A stretch of 64,000 bases of DNA from Pempheris klunzingeri (taxonomy: Eukaryota > Chordata > Actinopteri > Acropomatiformes > Pempheridae), in assembly GCF_042242105.1 (NCBI RefSeq), contig NC_092016.1, positions 4,511,501-4,575,500 of the forward strand, in the 5' to 3' direction. Every line of letters begins with the position of its first letter. Within the stretch, counting starts at the first letter, position 1. The notes beneath the pieces are model-generated. The model was not told the origin of the DNA and ran no database searches. It saw nothing but the letters and a program-made list of their open reading frames with translations. The translations under genes and the position numbers were made by a program. Of the stretch, positions 15,850 to 29,000 are shown piece after piece.

Positions 15850-16760
15850 TGTATAAATGGAAACTACATTTGTCATGCCTGATTTAAATGCCCCCGTGTA
15901 TGGCAGTTATGTGCTACATTTTGAGTTTTTTGCTCTGAAAATGCCATCAACATTTGTTACATGTTCGTAATTTCGTAAATTTGATATCAGATAAGTGTTA
16001 TAGTTTGATCACCAGTGGTATACTTTTAAAAATGTGGCAAAGAGGAATTTTTGAATGGCAAATTATAACTTCCCTGGTACACTTAAAGGTTTTCAGAACG
16101 TGACTTCACTAAGTAAAAGAGTTAATACATGTAAAACTAAAAATACTCCATTACAAGTCAGTGCAGCATTTAAAATTCAAAGTATAATCAGGAAAAAGGA
16201 TTAAAGGGAAAAGCATCCACTTAAAGGACTGTATGATAAACTACACCTGTAGGTTATATTGGACTATTACTCAGTCACACATCGACGTTAAAGAAGGATT
16301 TTACTGGTTGAGGTGGAGCTTGTTTTTAACCACCTAGTGCAGAACTACAACTCATTATTTTGATGATGGATGAATGATCTGCTGCAAATCTTATCAAGTT
16401 GTTTGGTTTGTTAAAATTGAGAAGTTCCTATCACAATCACTCAGAAGTTTTATCCCACCAGCAGTCCAAACCAGACGATTATTGAAAAGCAGTAAATATT
16501 AACATCACCGTGAAATGACCGATCATTTCAGATGTACATACCTATAGGTAGTTTGATTTCTAACTAAACATATTTCATAAGCTTTGTGTGTTTTTATCTG
16601 AGTTTGTTACTGAAGCTGTCAGATAAATGTGGAGTAAAACATACAGTATTTCCTTCTGATATATAGAAGTGTCAAGTAGCATTAAAAGATTAAAGTAAAG
16701 TACATTAAGTGAGAATATTTACTTAGTTACATCCCACCACTGCTAATGACATTAATTCAT
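15850..16760. other. Intergenic RPL27A-AKIP1
   Basis: No coding sequence is seen. The space after the RPL27A poly(A) signal is largely filled by a copy of the dispersed teleost repeat (16100-16745). Confidence 0.6.
16100..16745 (+). repeat. Dispersed teleost repeat, copy B
   Basis: Contains AATACTCCATTACAAGTCAG, GAGGTGGAGCTTG, AGCTGTCAGATAAATGTGGA and the terminal phrase ACTTAGTTACATCCCACCAC. All are hallmarks of a repeat common in teleosts. It is the most complete of three same-orientation copies in the window. Confidence 0.65.
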
Positions 16761-16780
16761 CTCATTAGAGAGGAAACATT

Positions 16781-17021
16781 TCCACGTGACTTGGGCTTTA
16801 CATGCGGAGGAGGAGGAGGAGGGCGGGGTTTAGCGTGCAGGATTTCCTGTGCTGTCATTTGAACGCAGCACGGCTCCGGGCTGAGCGTTAACCTGGAGCT
16901 GAACGAGGAAAATGTGAGAAGCAAAAGCGAAGTGAATGAAGAACCGCCGGCTCCTCTGGTCGTTTGGCTTCATGTGTCTGCTGACTGGCCGAAGCGTCCA
17001 GCTCTGAGCCCGCTGAACAGG
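16781..17021 (+). promoter_or_regulatory. AKIP1 promoter and untranslated first exon
   Basis: A CACGTG E-box (16783-16788) is followed by a GC box GGGCGGGG (16821-16828) and CpG-rich sequence. A good donor, GAACAG|gtaaag, ends near 17021. The matching acceptor (CCATTCAG, about 17672) precedes the AKIP1 start codon at 17707, so a spliced 5' UTR exon is likely. Confidence 0.5.
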
Positions 17022-17706
17022 TAAAGCAGTAAATAATCTGTGTACTGGAGATTTGTTGACACAGCACGTAGAACGCTGAAGTTCTCGGGATGGAACGTTA
17101 ACAGAATGCGAATGGAACGTGACGTGGCCGTTGGAATCGTGTGACGTCGGGGTGTTTGTGCGTGTGATCACAGACGGCGGACTGATGAAGGAGAAAGTGA
17201 ACAGATACTGAAGAAAAGTGACAACAGCGTTCAGAGGGGGTTAATCTTCACGCATGCGCTGTTCCCAACATCTCATGCTGTAGTTCACTCGTAAATTCTG
17301 CTGCTTTTTGTGGTTATAAGTTTCTGATTTTGACAGAACTACCAGGGGACCGTGATCAGAGAAGCTCTGTAGACTTTTTAGTGGATTGAAGCATCAAATT
17401 TATTATATTCCAAAGAGGTAGGCTATGTGTTGACATGTCACTGGCATTATAACCTATTTAAAATTGTGTGATTTTACATCTGTATTGATATCAAAACAGA
17501 CTTAAATAGTATTTTAGTCAATTGATCTGCCCATTCTTTCCTTAATAACGATGAATGTGATCTGTGAATGACCCAAAGCCTACGTGATGCCTTCAAATGC
17601 TTGTTTTCTCCAGCAGTTTAATTTCTCCTCACTGTGAGGTAAAGGTAAATGCTCTGCTTGTTCCTCCATTCAGGTTCCCTTCACGGGAGTTCAGCTCGAC
17701 TTGTTC

Positions 17707-18946
17707 ATGGCAAGCCAAGGATGGCTGGAGTCTTCTCTGCGGCGCTCTGCCAGTCTGGGCCTGGAGGTGCTGGAGCGGGCCTCCAGGCGGAGTGTAGAGT
17801 GGACGAGCTCTGGAGCATCCCAGACCCCCACCTCTACAGATGAAGACGCACAGATCCCTGTACGTTGTAACACCACCATCAGTTACATTTGGAGCGTGAC
17901 TCTTTTTCTGTGTCTCATTTCTCATGCTTTTGTCATTTCACAGAGCACACACACGGAGCTCGAGGACGTCTTTGCAACCATCAAAGGGTTCATGGTACAG
18001 ACGACCCATCAGTGCAAGGTCAGTGATTATTTGCCTGCGCCTGCCTCTGTGTTTTCGGCTACAGAGTTGGAGACTAAACTGTGAATATTGTCTGTGCTGC
18101 AGAGGTTTTATGAGTCTGGCCGCTGCACTGAGCCCACTGACACTGAGAGGAACCACGTGTCCAGGTTCCACACACGGCCAGCTTCCTGGATGCCAACACC
18201 TGCGCTGCCAACCAGAAAACATGCCCGGGCTCCATACAACAAAGTGAGTCCCATATAATATCCCATATCTGACACACAGTAAAATGGCCTCTCACCAACT
18301 TATCATGCAATTGCACTGTTTTCTGGCATTTTGGTTGCTTGTGTGCTTTAAATGACCGCGTAGGGTTTCAGAAAACGTACTCGCACCGAGCAGCAAAGCA
18401 AAGAGCTCCGGGCTGCAGTATTTTTACATAAGCAAACCTCTTTGATTCATTGTTTATCAAAAATATTGTTTATTGCAGCTCTTAAACATCGACTTTGTGT
18501 TAAGGTCAGACTGACGAGGAGTTTTCAAGGACCAGTGTGATGCCAAAAATTGTAGACTGGTCAAATGTCCTTGAATGAAACGTACAACCACCCACACGCG
18601 TTAAGAGAAGTGAAGGACATCATGTAGAATGTTTTGAAGGAGGTGTTTTTGCTTTTTGGATTGATTCCTATGGGATTTCTTGAAGCCAGTGTCTGTCTTG
18701 ACAGTTGACAGTGGCTCCACATCAGCTTGACATCTTCAGTACTGTTGATTGCTGCTTGGAAGACAAAGTACAGCACTCAAGTGTCCTTCTTTTCAGGGTC
18801 GTGCGTCTGCGGCAGATGAGGATTTCTTCATCGAGGTCTCACCGGGGACGTACTCCATCACTGCCAGCGTGCCAGAGTCACATCAGCAGACTCAGCTGGT
18901 CAGCGTCAGAGCTGGAGAGAGTGTCGACCTCACCTTTAACCTCTGA
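17707..18946 (+). CDS. akip1: A-kinase-interacting protein 1
   Basis: Coding exons: 17707-17859, 17944-18018, 18103-18243 and 18797-18946, all joining in phase 0. They give about 172 residues, shorter than the ~210 of human AKIP1. Matches to the mammalian protein are the N-terminal SLGLEVLERASRRSVEW block, a central DVFATIKGFM...QCKRFYESG segment, and the C-terminal IEVSPGTYSITAS plus AGESVDLTFNL block. AKIP1 binds the catalytic subunit of PKA. It affects PKA nuclear retention and NF-kappaB p65 signalling, and in heart has been linked to mitochondria. The region between the conserved blocks is shorter than in mammals. The gene is convergent with the C11orf16 homologue downstream, as in human. 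An AATAAA near 19551 may be its poly(A) signal. Confidence 0.94.
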
Positions 18947-19634
18947 CCCCTCACCTGACCAAACCAGTCACCCTCAACCTTCAATAACAAAACTGACCAA
19001 TGCTATTTGTGTGTTTTATAGCCTGTTTTTACACTGATTTCTGCTTTAAGAGTTTACATTTTCTGCTACTAAAATGTTTTAATTGCTGTATATTGAGAAG
19101 CCATATTTTTATTGCAGTTTACTTGAGTATTTTATTATGTAGACTGTGTGTCTGTCCTAGAGCATCATGTAATGCACTTAAAATATCTTTACCTGCACTA
19201 ATGCCGCTTCAGTGTATCATACCTAAGAAAATTAGGGCCAGGTCTAAGGGACAAAAGTGTTTTTCTAGCATTTCAAGGTCGAAATGTCAAAATCTTTCAA
19301 GATTAAAGTCAAACTTTTGGGAATAAATCACATACATTTTACTTTAATCTTGAAATTTTGACTTTATTCTGGACGGTTTGATTTTATTCTTGAAGTGCAA
19401 AAAAAGTCTTATTTATTTTTTCTTATGTGTGGCACTAATACTGAACGTTCAGTTTCTTTCTCAACATTTTGATCTTTGAAATGTATCATTAAAAAACAAT
19501 CATAGTTTTTCTCCGTATGCCTGGCCCTAAAACTCTTCCACAGTATTAAAATAAAGTGTTTTTTAAATCAATTTTTTGTTTAGTTTTTTTCCCAACTCTA
19601 TGTAGCTATGTAGTGGTTTTATCTGGAGCTGACA
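18947..19634. other. 3' regions of AKIP1 and C11orf16 (convergent)
   Basis: AT-rich sequence between two convergent stop codons, with several potential poly(A) signals on the plus strand, including AATAAA near 19551. No further coding exon is seen. Confidence 0.6.
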
Positions 19635-22600
19635 TTATGTGTAAACAGAGGTAGCATCGTTGCTAGAGAAAGGCCGCGGTCCCACTGGTGGTCGAGGTTT
19701 GAAGCTGATCGTTCCAAAAACATCTCTGACGTTCGATCTTCTTCCTTTAGCACCAGGAAGTGACTGAAACAGAGAGCTGTGATTGGGCGAGGCACTGATC
19801 TGTGGGACAGGGAAGCTGAACCTTAAAAGCTGTGATGTCCTCTTTGGCATTGCAGTACCTGCAGATAAATACAGAAATACTGTATGTCATCATGAGCAGA
19901 TCTCATAAGACTGTTGCTCTGTCACTTAGTATCTGACGAGCTTAGCTGCTATTTATAAAAGTCCAGCTAAAGTGGTTTAAAATACAGCTGAGCTTTAAAC
20001 TGGACCTGTTTAAAATAAGAACAGGTTCAGATAAACCTCAACATCATGGAGTGCACTGGAAGTAGTTATGTCTGAATGTATACCAGCATGCACTGGGGCA
20101 ATGTAATCATCATCATGCTGTCCTGTTACTGGATATTGTGATCTGCATTGTGTTCTGCAGTGTTTCCACATTACATTTCCACATGGTTGTATAAATAAGT
20201 CAGTACGAGTGAATGTGATTACACCATGAATAATAATGTTATTTAATATTAAGCTGGGCCATTTACTTTGACAGAATATACCATTACTTGCATGTAACAA
20301 TTGACAGTTTTATCAGCTGTGCACTCCATATTCAACATCTTAATGTAAAACCTCTGAAAACCACAAATTATTACGTCTGCTCTGGAAGAATGGCACTTTC
20401 TCTTTGTTTAAATGAATCTCCAACCAAATCAGTCCCGACTGTAAAATGGTAGAAGAGACCTCTCCCCCTCTCTTTTTTTCAGCAATATATGTAATTGAAC
20501 ATCGCAGTGAGCTAATCATTTTATGTGCTAATATATTAATAACATCTTCAAGTATTTCATTTCTAAAAATGTATTAAATTAAAAGTTAAATTGTATTGTT
20601 TTGGTCACTTTTGTTTAACTGCTGAATGACCAGGATGTATCAGTGTAAACAGTGTCTGTGTTTCCCACCTGGCTGTCTGTGTTGTGGCTCTGGTCCAGTT
20701 CTGCTCCAGTACCGCCAGGGAGGACGCTGTTGTTTACCCTTCAGCTTCACTGCAGGAGGAGAAATTCTGGTCCCATTCTCAGAAAAGGATGAAGAGGAGG
20801 AGGAGGGCACCTCAGGGTCACTCTTCCTCACATCTGTATCTCTGAGGCCCTCCTCTTTATCCTGCTCTGCCCTCTCACATCCGTCCATTCCTCCAAAGCT
20901 GGACCTACAGCTGGGGGGGCACATGCGTGGCCAGTGGTTTGTGACAGAACCGCAGGAAGATGAAGAGCGACACCAGTCGCTGCAGAACAGCTGTGGAGGG
21001 CAGGAGGAGCTGCGAGCGCAAAGCCAGTTGCAACAGCGACTGGGAGTCAGGATTTGTAGCTCCCTGACTACTCTGTCGTGATGAGAAGCTGAAATGGGCA
21101 GAACCAGGCTGCCGTGGACCAGAGACACACAACCGTTCCACATCAGCACCCGGAGGCTTGAAACACCGTCAACTGCAAGAGTAAGAGTGAGACAGAGTGA
21201 TTTACTGAGAGGGAAAAACATGAAGGTATCCTGAGCTTTGGACCCGTACCTCCAATATCCCTGCGTTCTGTGGCGACCATCACTCTACCCGGCCCGTATC
21301 TCTTCAGATCTGGTTCCCATGGCGACAGCACAGCATCACCAGGTACCAGACATCGTGTGTGAGCTCTGGTGTGGTTCACCATGTCCAGGGAGCAAACCAG
21401 CTGCCTCTGGGAGGAGGCCGCCCCCAAACCGGTGCCTCCTGGATGGTCGAACTCGACAACCCACACTCCTCTGTGGCCCTGAGATTTTAACATGTCGACA
21501 CACACAGTGAAATGTTTGCTTTACTAAACAGAACATGCAGTCTGTGATGATTTGGACACATTTTTTTGTGTGAGTTGACTCAATACTTCAGAACATTTGG
21601 ATTTGAAGTTGAATAATGACTACAACATTTAAAGTGATGCCTTTTAGAGACTTAGATAAAGTCATTTTACTTGGTAATTTGAGTCTTCAGTGTTTTGATG
21701 TGGGGTTTGGCTTTGGATGCTTTGGCTTTAGGATTTCCAGTATAAAAGTGGGTCATTCTGTATAAAAAGGTCAATATTTGGTTCACTATTTGTAGTAATA
21801 TGGATCTAAACACTCTTACAGCTCAAACCTTGTGGTCATTGTTTAATTTCAAGTCCACTGTGGGCTAAAAAGTAATACTGTGCTGCTGTCCGTGTACTTG
21901 CCTCTATATGATAACATATGTACAGTGTGTAAACAGACAGTATCTTCTCACCTGCACTTGTTGCACTGCGGTGCCCGAGTAGTAGAGGCCGTCCACCTCC
22001 CTCCTGGCCAACACTCGGCATCCTGGGAAGAACTCCTGACTACCCGGGGTTTGGCCGCACATCATGCAGGAGGTAACCGGGAGGGGAGGATTACCCAGGC
22101 TGCACCTGGGTGACCACGGGAAGACAAGAAACAGCTGATATGTCATCGAGCTGATGATTTTACCCACAGCGCCATTCGGTATCTAACATTCACCAGCCTG
22201 TGTTGTAACCGCTGTAACCGTGGAAACCAACCTGAGCAGCGGTGATGGCGTGTTGTGAGGGATTAAGGCTGAAGTGGACGGACAGCAACACTTCACTGGA
22301 GGGACGGTTGGCACAGATGATTGCTTCTCAAGGACACACAGTGGATCCACCTGACAGCACACACAGGCTCACACACTGTCACAGCCACATGACACATGAA
22401 GCCACTGTGCTGTGTACGTTGTTTAACATCATTTGGAAGTCACATAAAGAGTTACTTGGCATTTCCATTTTATGCATTTTATACATCATCTCCACCACAT
22501 CTAAGAGGGAAATAATGAACTTTTACTTTTGTTTGTCTGACAGCTTTAGTGACTTTTATCCTCCCTCTACATATAGAAATATGTTTCTCCAAATGTGGCC

Positions 22601-24403
22601 ATTTTGCTTTTGAACATTCCTGATAAACTGAAAGATTAAATGTTCCTCCTTAAGCTAAATAAACTGTTTAAAAACCTTCATCTAGAAAATGCATCATCGC
22701 AAAGTTGAAAACAGGCTGTTGTTCCTCTGAAAAGTTGATTTTTTTTTTAGCGACGCGAGGTTCTGAAAGGACAGCAATGCTCCCAAACATGTGATGCACT
22801 GCTGTAGATTAAAATACAGAGCAGCATATAAAGTAGATAAAACTAGCAGTAAAGTGCAGCATACACATAAATGCAGCAGTAATATTAATCCAGAAACATC
22901 AGATATATTTATATTTAAATGTTGCTGATGTTTAAATGGTGATTTTTGCAACACCTGACGTGGTGAAGGGTAAAAGATTTGAAGTGAGCAATTCTGGATT
23001 TGATCTTCTGCTTTATTCCTCTCTGTTTTAGGGTTTAATAGAGTGTGTCAATATTAAAATAGCCCACCATTGTTTACCAGTCCTGTTCAGCACCCAGTTA
23101 AACCCAGTTAAACCCAGTTAAACCCAGTTAAACCCAGCCATACCTTTTCCAGCTCTCCATTTAAACCCACTGAAATCACATAGCAGCTCCCCCTTGTGGC
23201 GCGGGACACACACTGCAGGTAGCCTCGAGTGATGCTGTCCAGCTGACCACCAGAGTCCTGCAGGTAGAAGACGTTCACCAGCCTCCCGGCTGCCAGGGCG
23301 GGCAGGGCTGTCAGCACGGTCTCCGGCTGGTCGGGAAGGTCCTCGCAGAGCAGGTGGATGGCGTGACAGGCGGGGTCACTGAGGGCCACGCTCAGGGCGG
23401 CCAGGACGTCCCTGCCAGGGCTGCAGCTGATGGAGCGAATCCAGGACAGAGCCATGTAGACTGTGTCAGGAGCACAGGGACGCATGTGGTGAGACCAGCA
23501 GGTCACCTGAGGAGCAGGAGGAGGAAATCAGCCACTTCCATTTTTATTCTGTGACCTTTTGACCTCTCATCAAGTTGTTCTGTCAGGTCAAACTCAACAG
23601 ACTCGACTTTCAACTTGACCTTTAACATCAATGTCTTCAAATATTTTCACTGTTCTTCCCCAAATCCAAACATTAACAATCATGTAATGAGCAGAACAGC
23701 TCAGAGGGGGTAAATGATGACTTGGATTAGGACTCGAAATATGAAGTTTGACCTGCCTTCATTGACAAAACTTGAGACTTGTTTGCTTCTTGCACAGCAG
23801 CTGCTCAGTGCCACAAAATATTTGAGATGTAGATGTTCATTTTGTTGACTTTGTTATCTTTTCTATGGCAACACCATTAGGACAAATGTTTTCAGATTTA
23901 TACAGAAATATAAACATCTGATTATAAGATTTCCTTTAACTTGTCTGAGTACATTAATGCTCCCCAGAGGATGAACCAAAGGCCAAAATGTAAACTTTAC
24001 ACAGACTTAACATCCACTTAAAACAGTAAACACCAGACTGCAGTGTTACCCACAGGGAAAACAATCCCCAATACCTGCTTTAAAGATGGATGAAGTGAAC
24101 ATAACAGACATTTCAACCTCTAGATTGACTCCAGACAGCTTCCCCAGGCCTGTAACATGTAAAATGTAACGCTGTTCCTCCCACGTCCCTCCTCACCTTG
24201 CCTGAGAACGTCATAATGTTGAAGAGGGAGTCCCTGAGTGAAGCCTTTGTCAGCAGGGTCTGGATCAGCAGGCTTTTTACTGACCCCAGAGCAGCTCTCA
24301 TCTTCTCCGAGCTCTCCACGACAAAAGTGATGTTGCACCTCTGTTTGCCCAGAAACACTGCAATCAGTGCAGCCTCAGGGGCCACCGACGGCCCGGACGT
24401 CAT
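19635..24403 (-). CDS. C11orf16 homologue: VWA-like and DUF4537 domain protein
   Basis: Exons in transcript order: 24403-24197, 23506-23144, 22350-22232, 22099-21952, 21478-21250, 21172-20738 and 19858-19635. All phases agree and give about 574 residues. Residues about 15-185 resemble a von Willebrand A fold. The strand that normally carries the metal site reads ITFVVESSEKM instead of DxSxS, so metal binding is doubtful. Residues about 250-400 (CRVLARREVDGLYYSGT; GVWVVEFDHPGG; RVLMWNG) match the Tudor-like DUF4537 shared by C11orf16 and VWA3 proteins. The last exon (GRRSNVRDVFGTISFKPRPP) is found through donor AAGG|gtaaac at 20738. Reading through that donor instead gives a different tail ending at 20640. 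Position next to AKIP1 in opposite orientation matches human C11orf16. Function is unknown. Confidence 0.84.
23092..23138. repeat. 10-bp tandem repeat beside a splice donor
   Basis: Period-10 repeat (AACCCAGTTA), about 4.6 copies, starting about 5 bp from the donor of the C11orf16 exon 23506-23144. On the transcribed strand it places a GGG triplet every 10 bases in the start of the intron. Confidence 0.9.
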
Positions 24404-24412
24404 CCCTGAACT

Positions 24413-25893
24413 GCAGAAATGTCAGGAAATAACAAGTTTTCTGGATTATTCGATTCGATTTGATAGTTGAGAGTGACAGAAAAAATAGAGACAAGGATGT
24501 TAAGACCAAGAAAGGATGTTAAGACCACAGCCTGATGTCTTATTGTAATGCCACAAAATCAATATATAATAATATACAGTATATAATAATGATAATAATG
24601 ATGCATTGGAAGTAAGAAAACAAGTTTCTAAGTTTTAAAACTGTGTTACTAAAGCATACTAAAACTTTATGTCATGCAGCCCAGTCCATGTTTTTTATCC
24701 AAATTGAATTATTTACTTTCTATTTCTGTCTCTTTCATCTTAACTCTTGTTTTACTACATTTAGTCGCATTTCTTTAAAGTTAGCCTCCATTAAGGCCTA
24801 AAACAATCTTCTATCAAATGTTTATCCATTAATATAAAACTCTCTCCACACACACACACACACAGAGAACATATCCTCTGACTGATAACAGCAGCAAACA
24901 TAATTATCACGTGTGTGTTCTGTAAAGGAGGAAGCTACATTTCTTTGATCTGAAAGTGAATACACAGATAAGCTGAGTGAGTACGTTACCTGCAGTTTTT
25001 TTTTTTTTTATGTTGTTCGCCGTCAGCTGCAGACGACAACTCTGCCTCACTGTTGGTGTTGGTTACCACGGAGACAGGAAGCGTGTTAGTCTTCTTCGTG
25101 GCCACTGGAGGGGCTGTTCACCTGCTGATCAGCTGACCGACCATCATGTCACAGTTGCTGTGGTACAGTCACAGGTCAGCTGAGCACCTAAAGCTGCTCT
25201 CCGTTCCCTTCCTGAGCAGGCGGAGCAGAGAAACGAGGCCTTCAGCTTCATTACCAGCTTTAATTATGTCAGACTACTTTTGACTGGCCCACTTTCACAA
25301 ATGGCTTCAGATGAAATAGCACAAAGGCTGGTTAGATATTCTGCAAAGACACACACGAACTTTCACATCATTTGGGATTTTATTTGACATCCAGTGCTGC
25401 ACTTTTGCTACAGTCACGTGATAAAACATATTGCAAGTGTCATTATCATTTTTATAAACATTAAAACCCAGTGACCTCAATGCAAACACACGTTTTTGGA
25501 CTAGAAAATACATTTACAACATTATAAAATACAGTAGATAAACAGATTGTGCTAAGGCCATCAACGACAAACCCTCCAGCCTTTGTTCTCCAACAGTGAT
25601 TTCCAGCTATAAATGTACACTACAGTCTGGCAGAACAACATTAATTTGTAGTAAACAAGAGCTATAAATCACAATTCTATCAGCACTTCAAGTTCTGTTC
25701 ATTATTTGTTCACTAGCTGCACAATACGTACTACTGTAGTGACAGCTACATCGTAATTTAGGCTACAATAATGCTATCCATTGCCAACGCTACATGACAA
25801 ACTGTCTGTGGGAGCAGCTGCTGCGTGAACCGCTGCCTTTATGTAGAAATGAGTGAGGTCAGAGCGGATTATCTGACTTGATCTGAATGCATG

Positions 25894-25932
<39 letters not shown>

Positions 25933-26032
25933 GAATTCATGAGGTGAGGAATCCATGAGGCGTCCAGTTGTAGGAGTAAATAGTTGTATTGCTTTTGGTC
26001 ACTGTGTGTGTTGGCGAGGAGGGAGGTCAGCA
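24413..26032. other. C11orf16 5' flank and NRIP3 3' UTR
   Basis: No coding exon is supported. An upstream untranslated C11orf16 exon may exist near 25.0 kb, and the part near 26 kb is probably NRIP3 3' UTR. A (GA)n microsatellite lies at 25897-25929 and a short (CA)n near 24848-24864. Confidence 0.5.
25897..25929. repeat. (GA)n microsatellite
   Basis: Uninterrupted GA run of about 16 units. Confidence 0.95.
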
Positions 26033-29000
26033 TCACAGGCCGCCGAGGTCAAAGGAACTGTCGAGCAAAAAGAAGAGAAGAAGAAACAGTAAGGATTTAT
26101 TTGGTTTCCATTTTCCAACGACAGCTTTTATGCCTATGAATGTAGTGATTGAAATAAATGAGATTTGATGGATTATTTCCAAATATAAACACATCTGAGA
26201 TGCTCTTCCTTGGTTATATCTTCTGATGAAGTGTTTTTATTGTGTTTTCTTTCCTGAAATGCACGACTGTCACACAAACTGTAACTTGTGCACAAGGCTG
26301 ATTTGGCCACACAATAAATTTGGTGCAACAATATGCGTTTTACTCCACTTGTTAACAATTAATGATATCGTATTTATATTCTAACAGTTCCAAATGAAAG
26401 TGTGGAGCCGGGGGTCTGCGTATGAAGAGTAATCAGGCTGCTGCAGGCCTGAAGGAGGACACTCACACTCAGCAAACTTTAGAGAGTTACTTACCTTTCG
26501 TTCAATGGCTTCTTGGCAAACTGAATTTGCTCCCTCACAGTTGCCCCAAACACCAACATCTGCTTTTCAGTGTCAATTACACACTGCAAACACAAAAAGA
26601 CGATTTACCAACACATTCATTACATTGAACATTTCAAGTTTATTTGACATCAAATATTAAATATTTAGATAAACCACATGGTCTTTACTCCAGCAGCATC
26701 CACACACCGAGTGTTCACTGCTTTTGCCCCACTAGTATTTATCTATTCTATACAATTTAAAAACAAAAATGTAAATGTGCAATTAAGTTCCTGCTTGAAA
26801 ATAACTGTCTTTGACACAAATGACAAACATTTTCTCAGCTTTTTGTCCAACAATGTGTTTTTTTCAATGAAAATGACCCATATTCAACAAAAATGCTTCT
26901 TGTGAATACAAATAATAGAAGCTCTATTCTCTCTTTTGATATATTCACTGTTTTAACACTGTATTCATAGAACCAAATATTCTGCGGGGTCTTGAAAAAT
27001 TAGTAAATATGATCAAAAATGCTGCAAACTAAAAAAACAATACTCTGCCAGGGAACATTTTAGAGATCTAAGAAAAGCAAAGTCATTGTATTAGATGGAC
27101 TTTTTTCCTCGTATCTTAATTATTCACATTTCTGTGTCGCTGATGATCTTTAAACTTTCCTCCTGGGAAGTAGATGATTTACCTTGAGTGACTTTAACGT
27201 CTTGCTGCCGAGGGAGATCAGTGGTCTGTTACTTTCTGCAAAAAATTTGTTGGTGGACAATATTATTACAACATGATATGTTAAAGTGTCAAAAAACACT
27301 GACTACAGTCACATACATCGATCTACTCATTACTTACCCACGATGGCAAAGGAGCACATTATTCTGAGCCCCCCGACGGTTAGGCTCAGATCCTTGATGT
27401 GTCCGTCAATGCAAAGCTTCCGCTGAAACGGAAAGCCATCCGTCTCCATTTTGTTCTCCTCAACCAGTTCTTTCAAACTTTGGGAGGAAACAAAATGACA
27501 AAACTGAATACAGAACGTGAGCTGATGTACGTCAAGCGCACAGATAGCGAGGATCTCACCCTGATCTCTCCACAGTCAGCGAGGACATCAGGTTCAGTCT
27601 GCTGCCGGTGTCGATCAGCACGTTCACCTGCCGTCCTAAACACTGAAAACACACAGAGGAGGGAAAAGTGGACGAGTGGTAAAAACACTGCAGCAACAGA
27701 AAAGAAAGTTCACAACAGTTCTTTGTGATTTCTGGATACAAACAAATGAAAACAAGTTGAATTCAGATTGGTGACACAGACTCACCTTGCAGGGCACATA
27801 CATTAAATCTTCCTCCTCTTCCTCCTCGTCCTCATGTGAACTTAAATGACTACAGGTCAGTAGGACCCCCCCGTTGTTTGGCGTCACTCCACACATGTTC
27901 ATCCTTCCCCGGGACAACTTGGCCTCCAGCAGGCGCTTCTGGAGGATATGATGCGGCTGCTACAATTAAAGGAAAATAAATAAAAGCAGTACAGTTAGAC
28001 AATGTGGCCACGCTCTCATCTCTCATGTCTCATGTCTCATCTCTCATCTCATCCCTGTGGAGCTGCAGCGTCTGTGATAATGCTGCCATTATCATCTCCA
28101 ACAACCTTCTTCTTCTTCTGCTCGACTACAGCAACGCACTTTAATCTGAAGTCTGCAGCTGATACAAAACGCTGCTCCAGGATTTCAGAGAAGTGAACAC
28201 ACTTTAGGAGCCTTTCTTCACGGCTCACCTGAGACTTTTAGAACTTCCTCCTTGTTTTTTAAGCTTTAAATAGTCCAGCTCTGATATTTGTTGTACCTTT
28301 TTATATTTTTGCACCTTGTTGTAGTTTTCTCTTGTAGTTTTTGGATCTAATTGACTTTTATTATTGTAATTATTATTATTTTATAAACAAATATATATAT
28401 ATAGAGAGAGAAAATATAGATATTTATATATTCATAGATAGATTTTATAGATATTTATGTATATATATAAACTAACAAGGTGATGAATGTCAAAAAATAT
28501 TACATTTAATTAGCTGGCAGTTAGAAAATAACAAGCTGAGTTTAAGATTTTGCAGGTTTTTAGGAACATTTTGTTGAAGAACATAAGGAAAAACATTTAT
28601 TTTGATAGATAACATCCTCCTGCACACCGGCCATCCTCTTAATGTGGGAGTTAATTTTTCATATCCTTAATTAACACAAGTTTAGGTGAACAAACATTAT
28701 TGATACATAACACTGTATATATGGGCTACGATGTAAGATAAAGACATCATTAAAATATGGGATTGTGGTGAATCCCCACTCTCCCACCAGCATAACTTTA
28801 CTTCAGCCCTCCTTAATGAAGCCTGTGAGGAAGAAGGCAGTGATGTGACTGTGGTGATGCAATGAAAGGCCTCACATCAGAGACACACCCCCTGTTTAGA
28901 CGTCCCCAGCTTCTTCAGTCCGTCCAAAGGCAGCAGGTCAGCGGAGTCTTTATGGAGGAACTGGATCGCCTGTTTCAGCCTCCTCTGCTGCCTCAGAGCC

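Noticed and set aside
23092-23138. Regular direct repeats that could suggest a CRISPR or telomere-like array
   Set aside because: Units are 10 bp with no spacers, in a vertebrate intron; a simple minisatellite.
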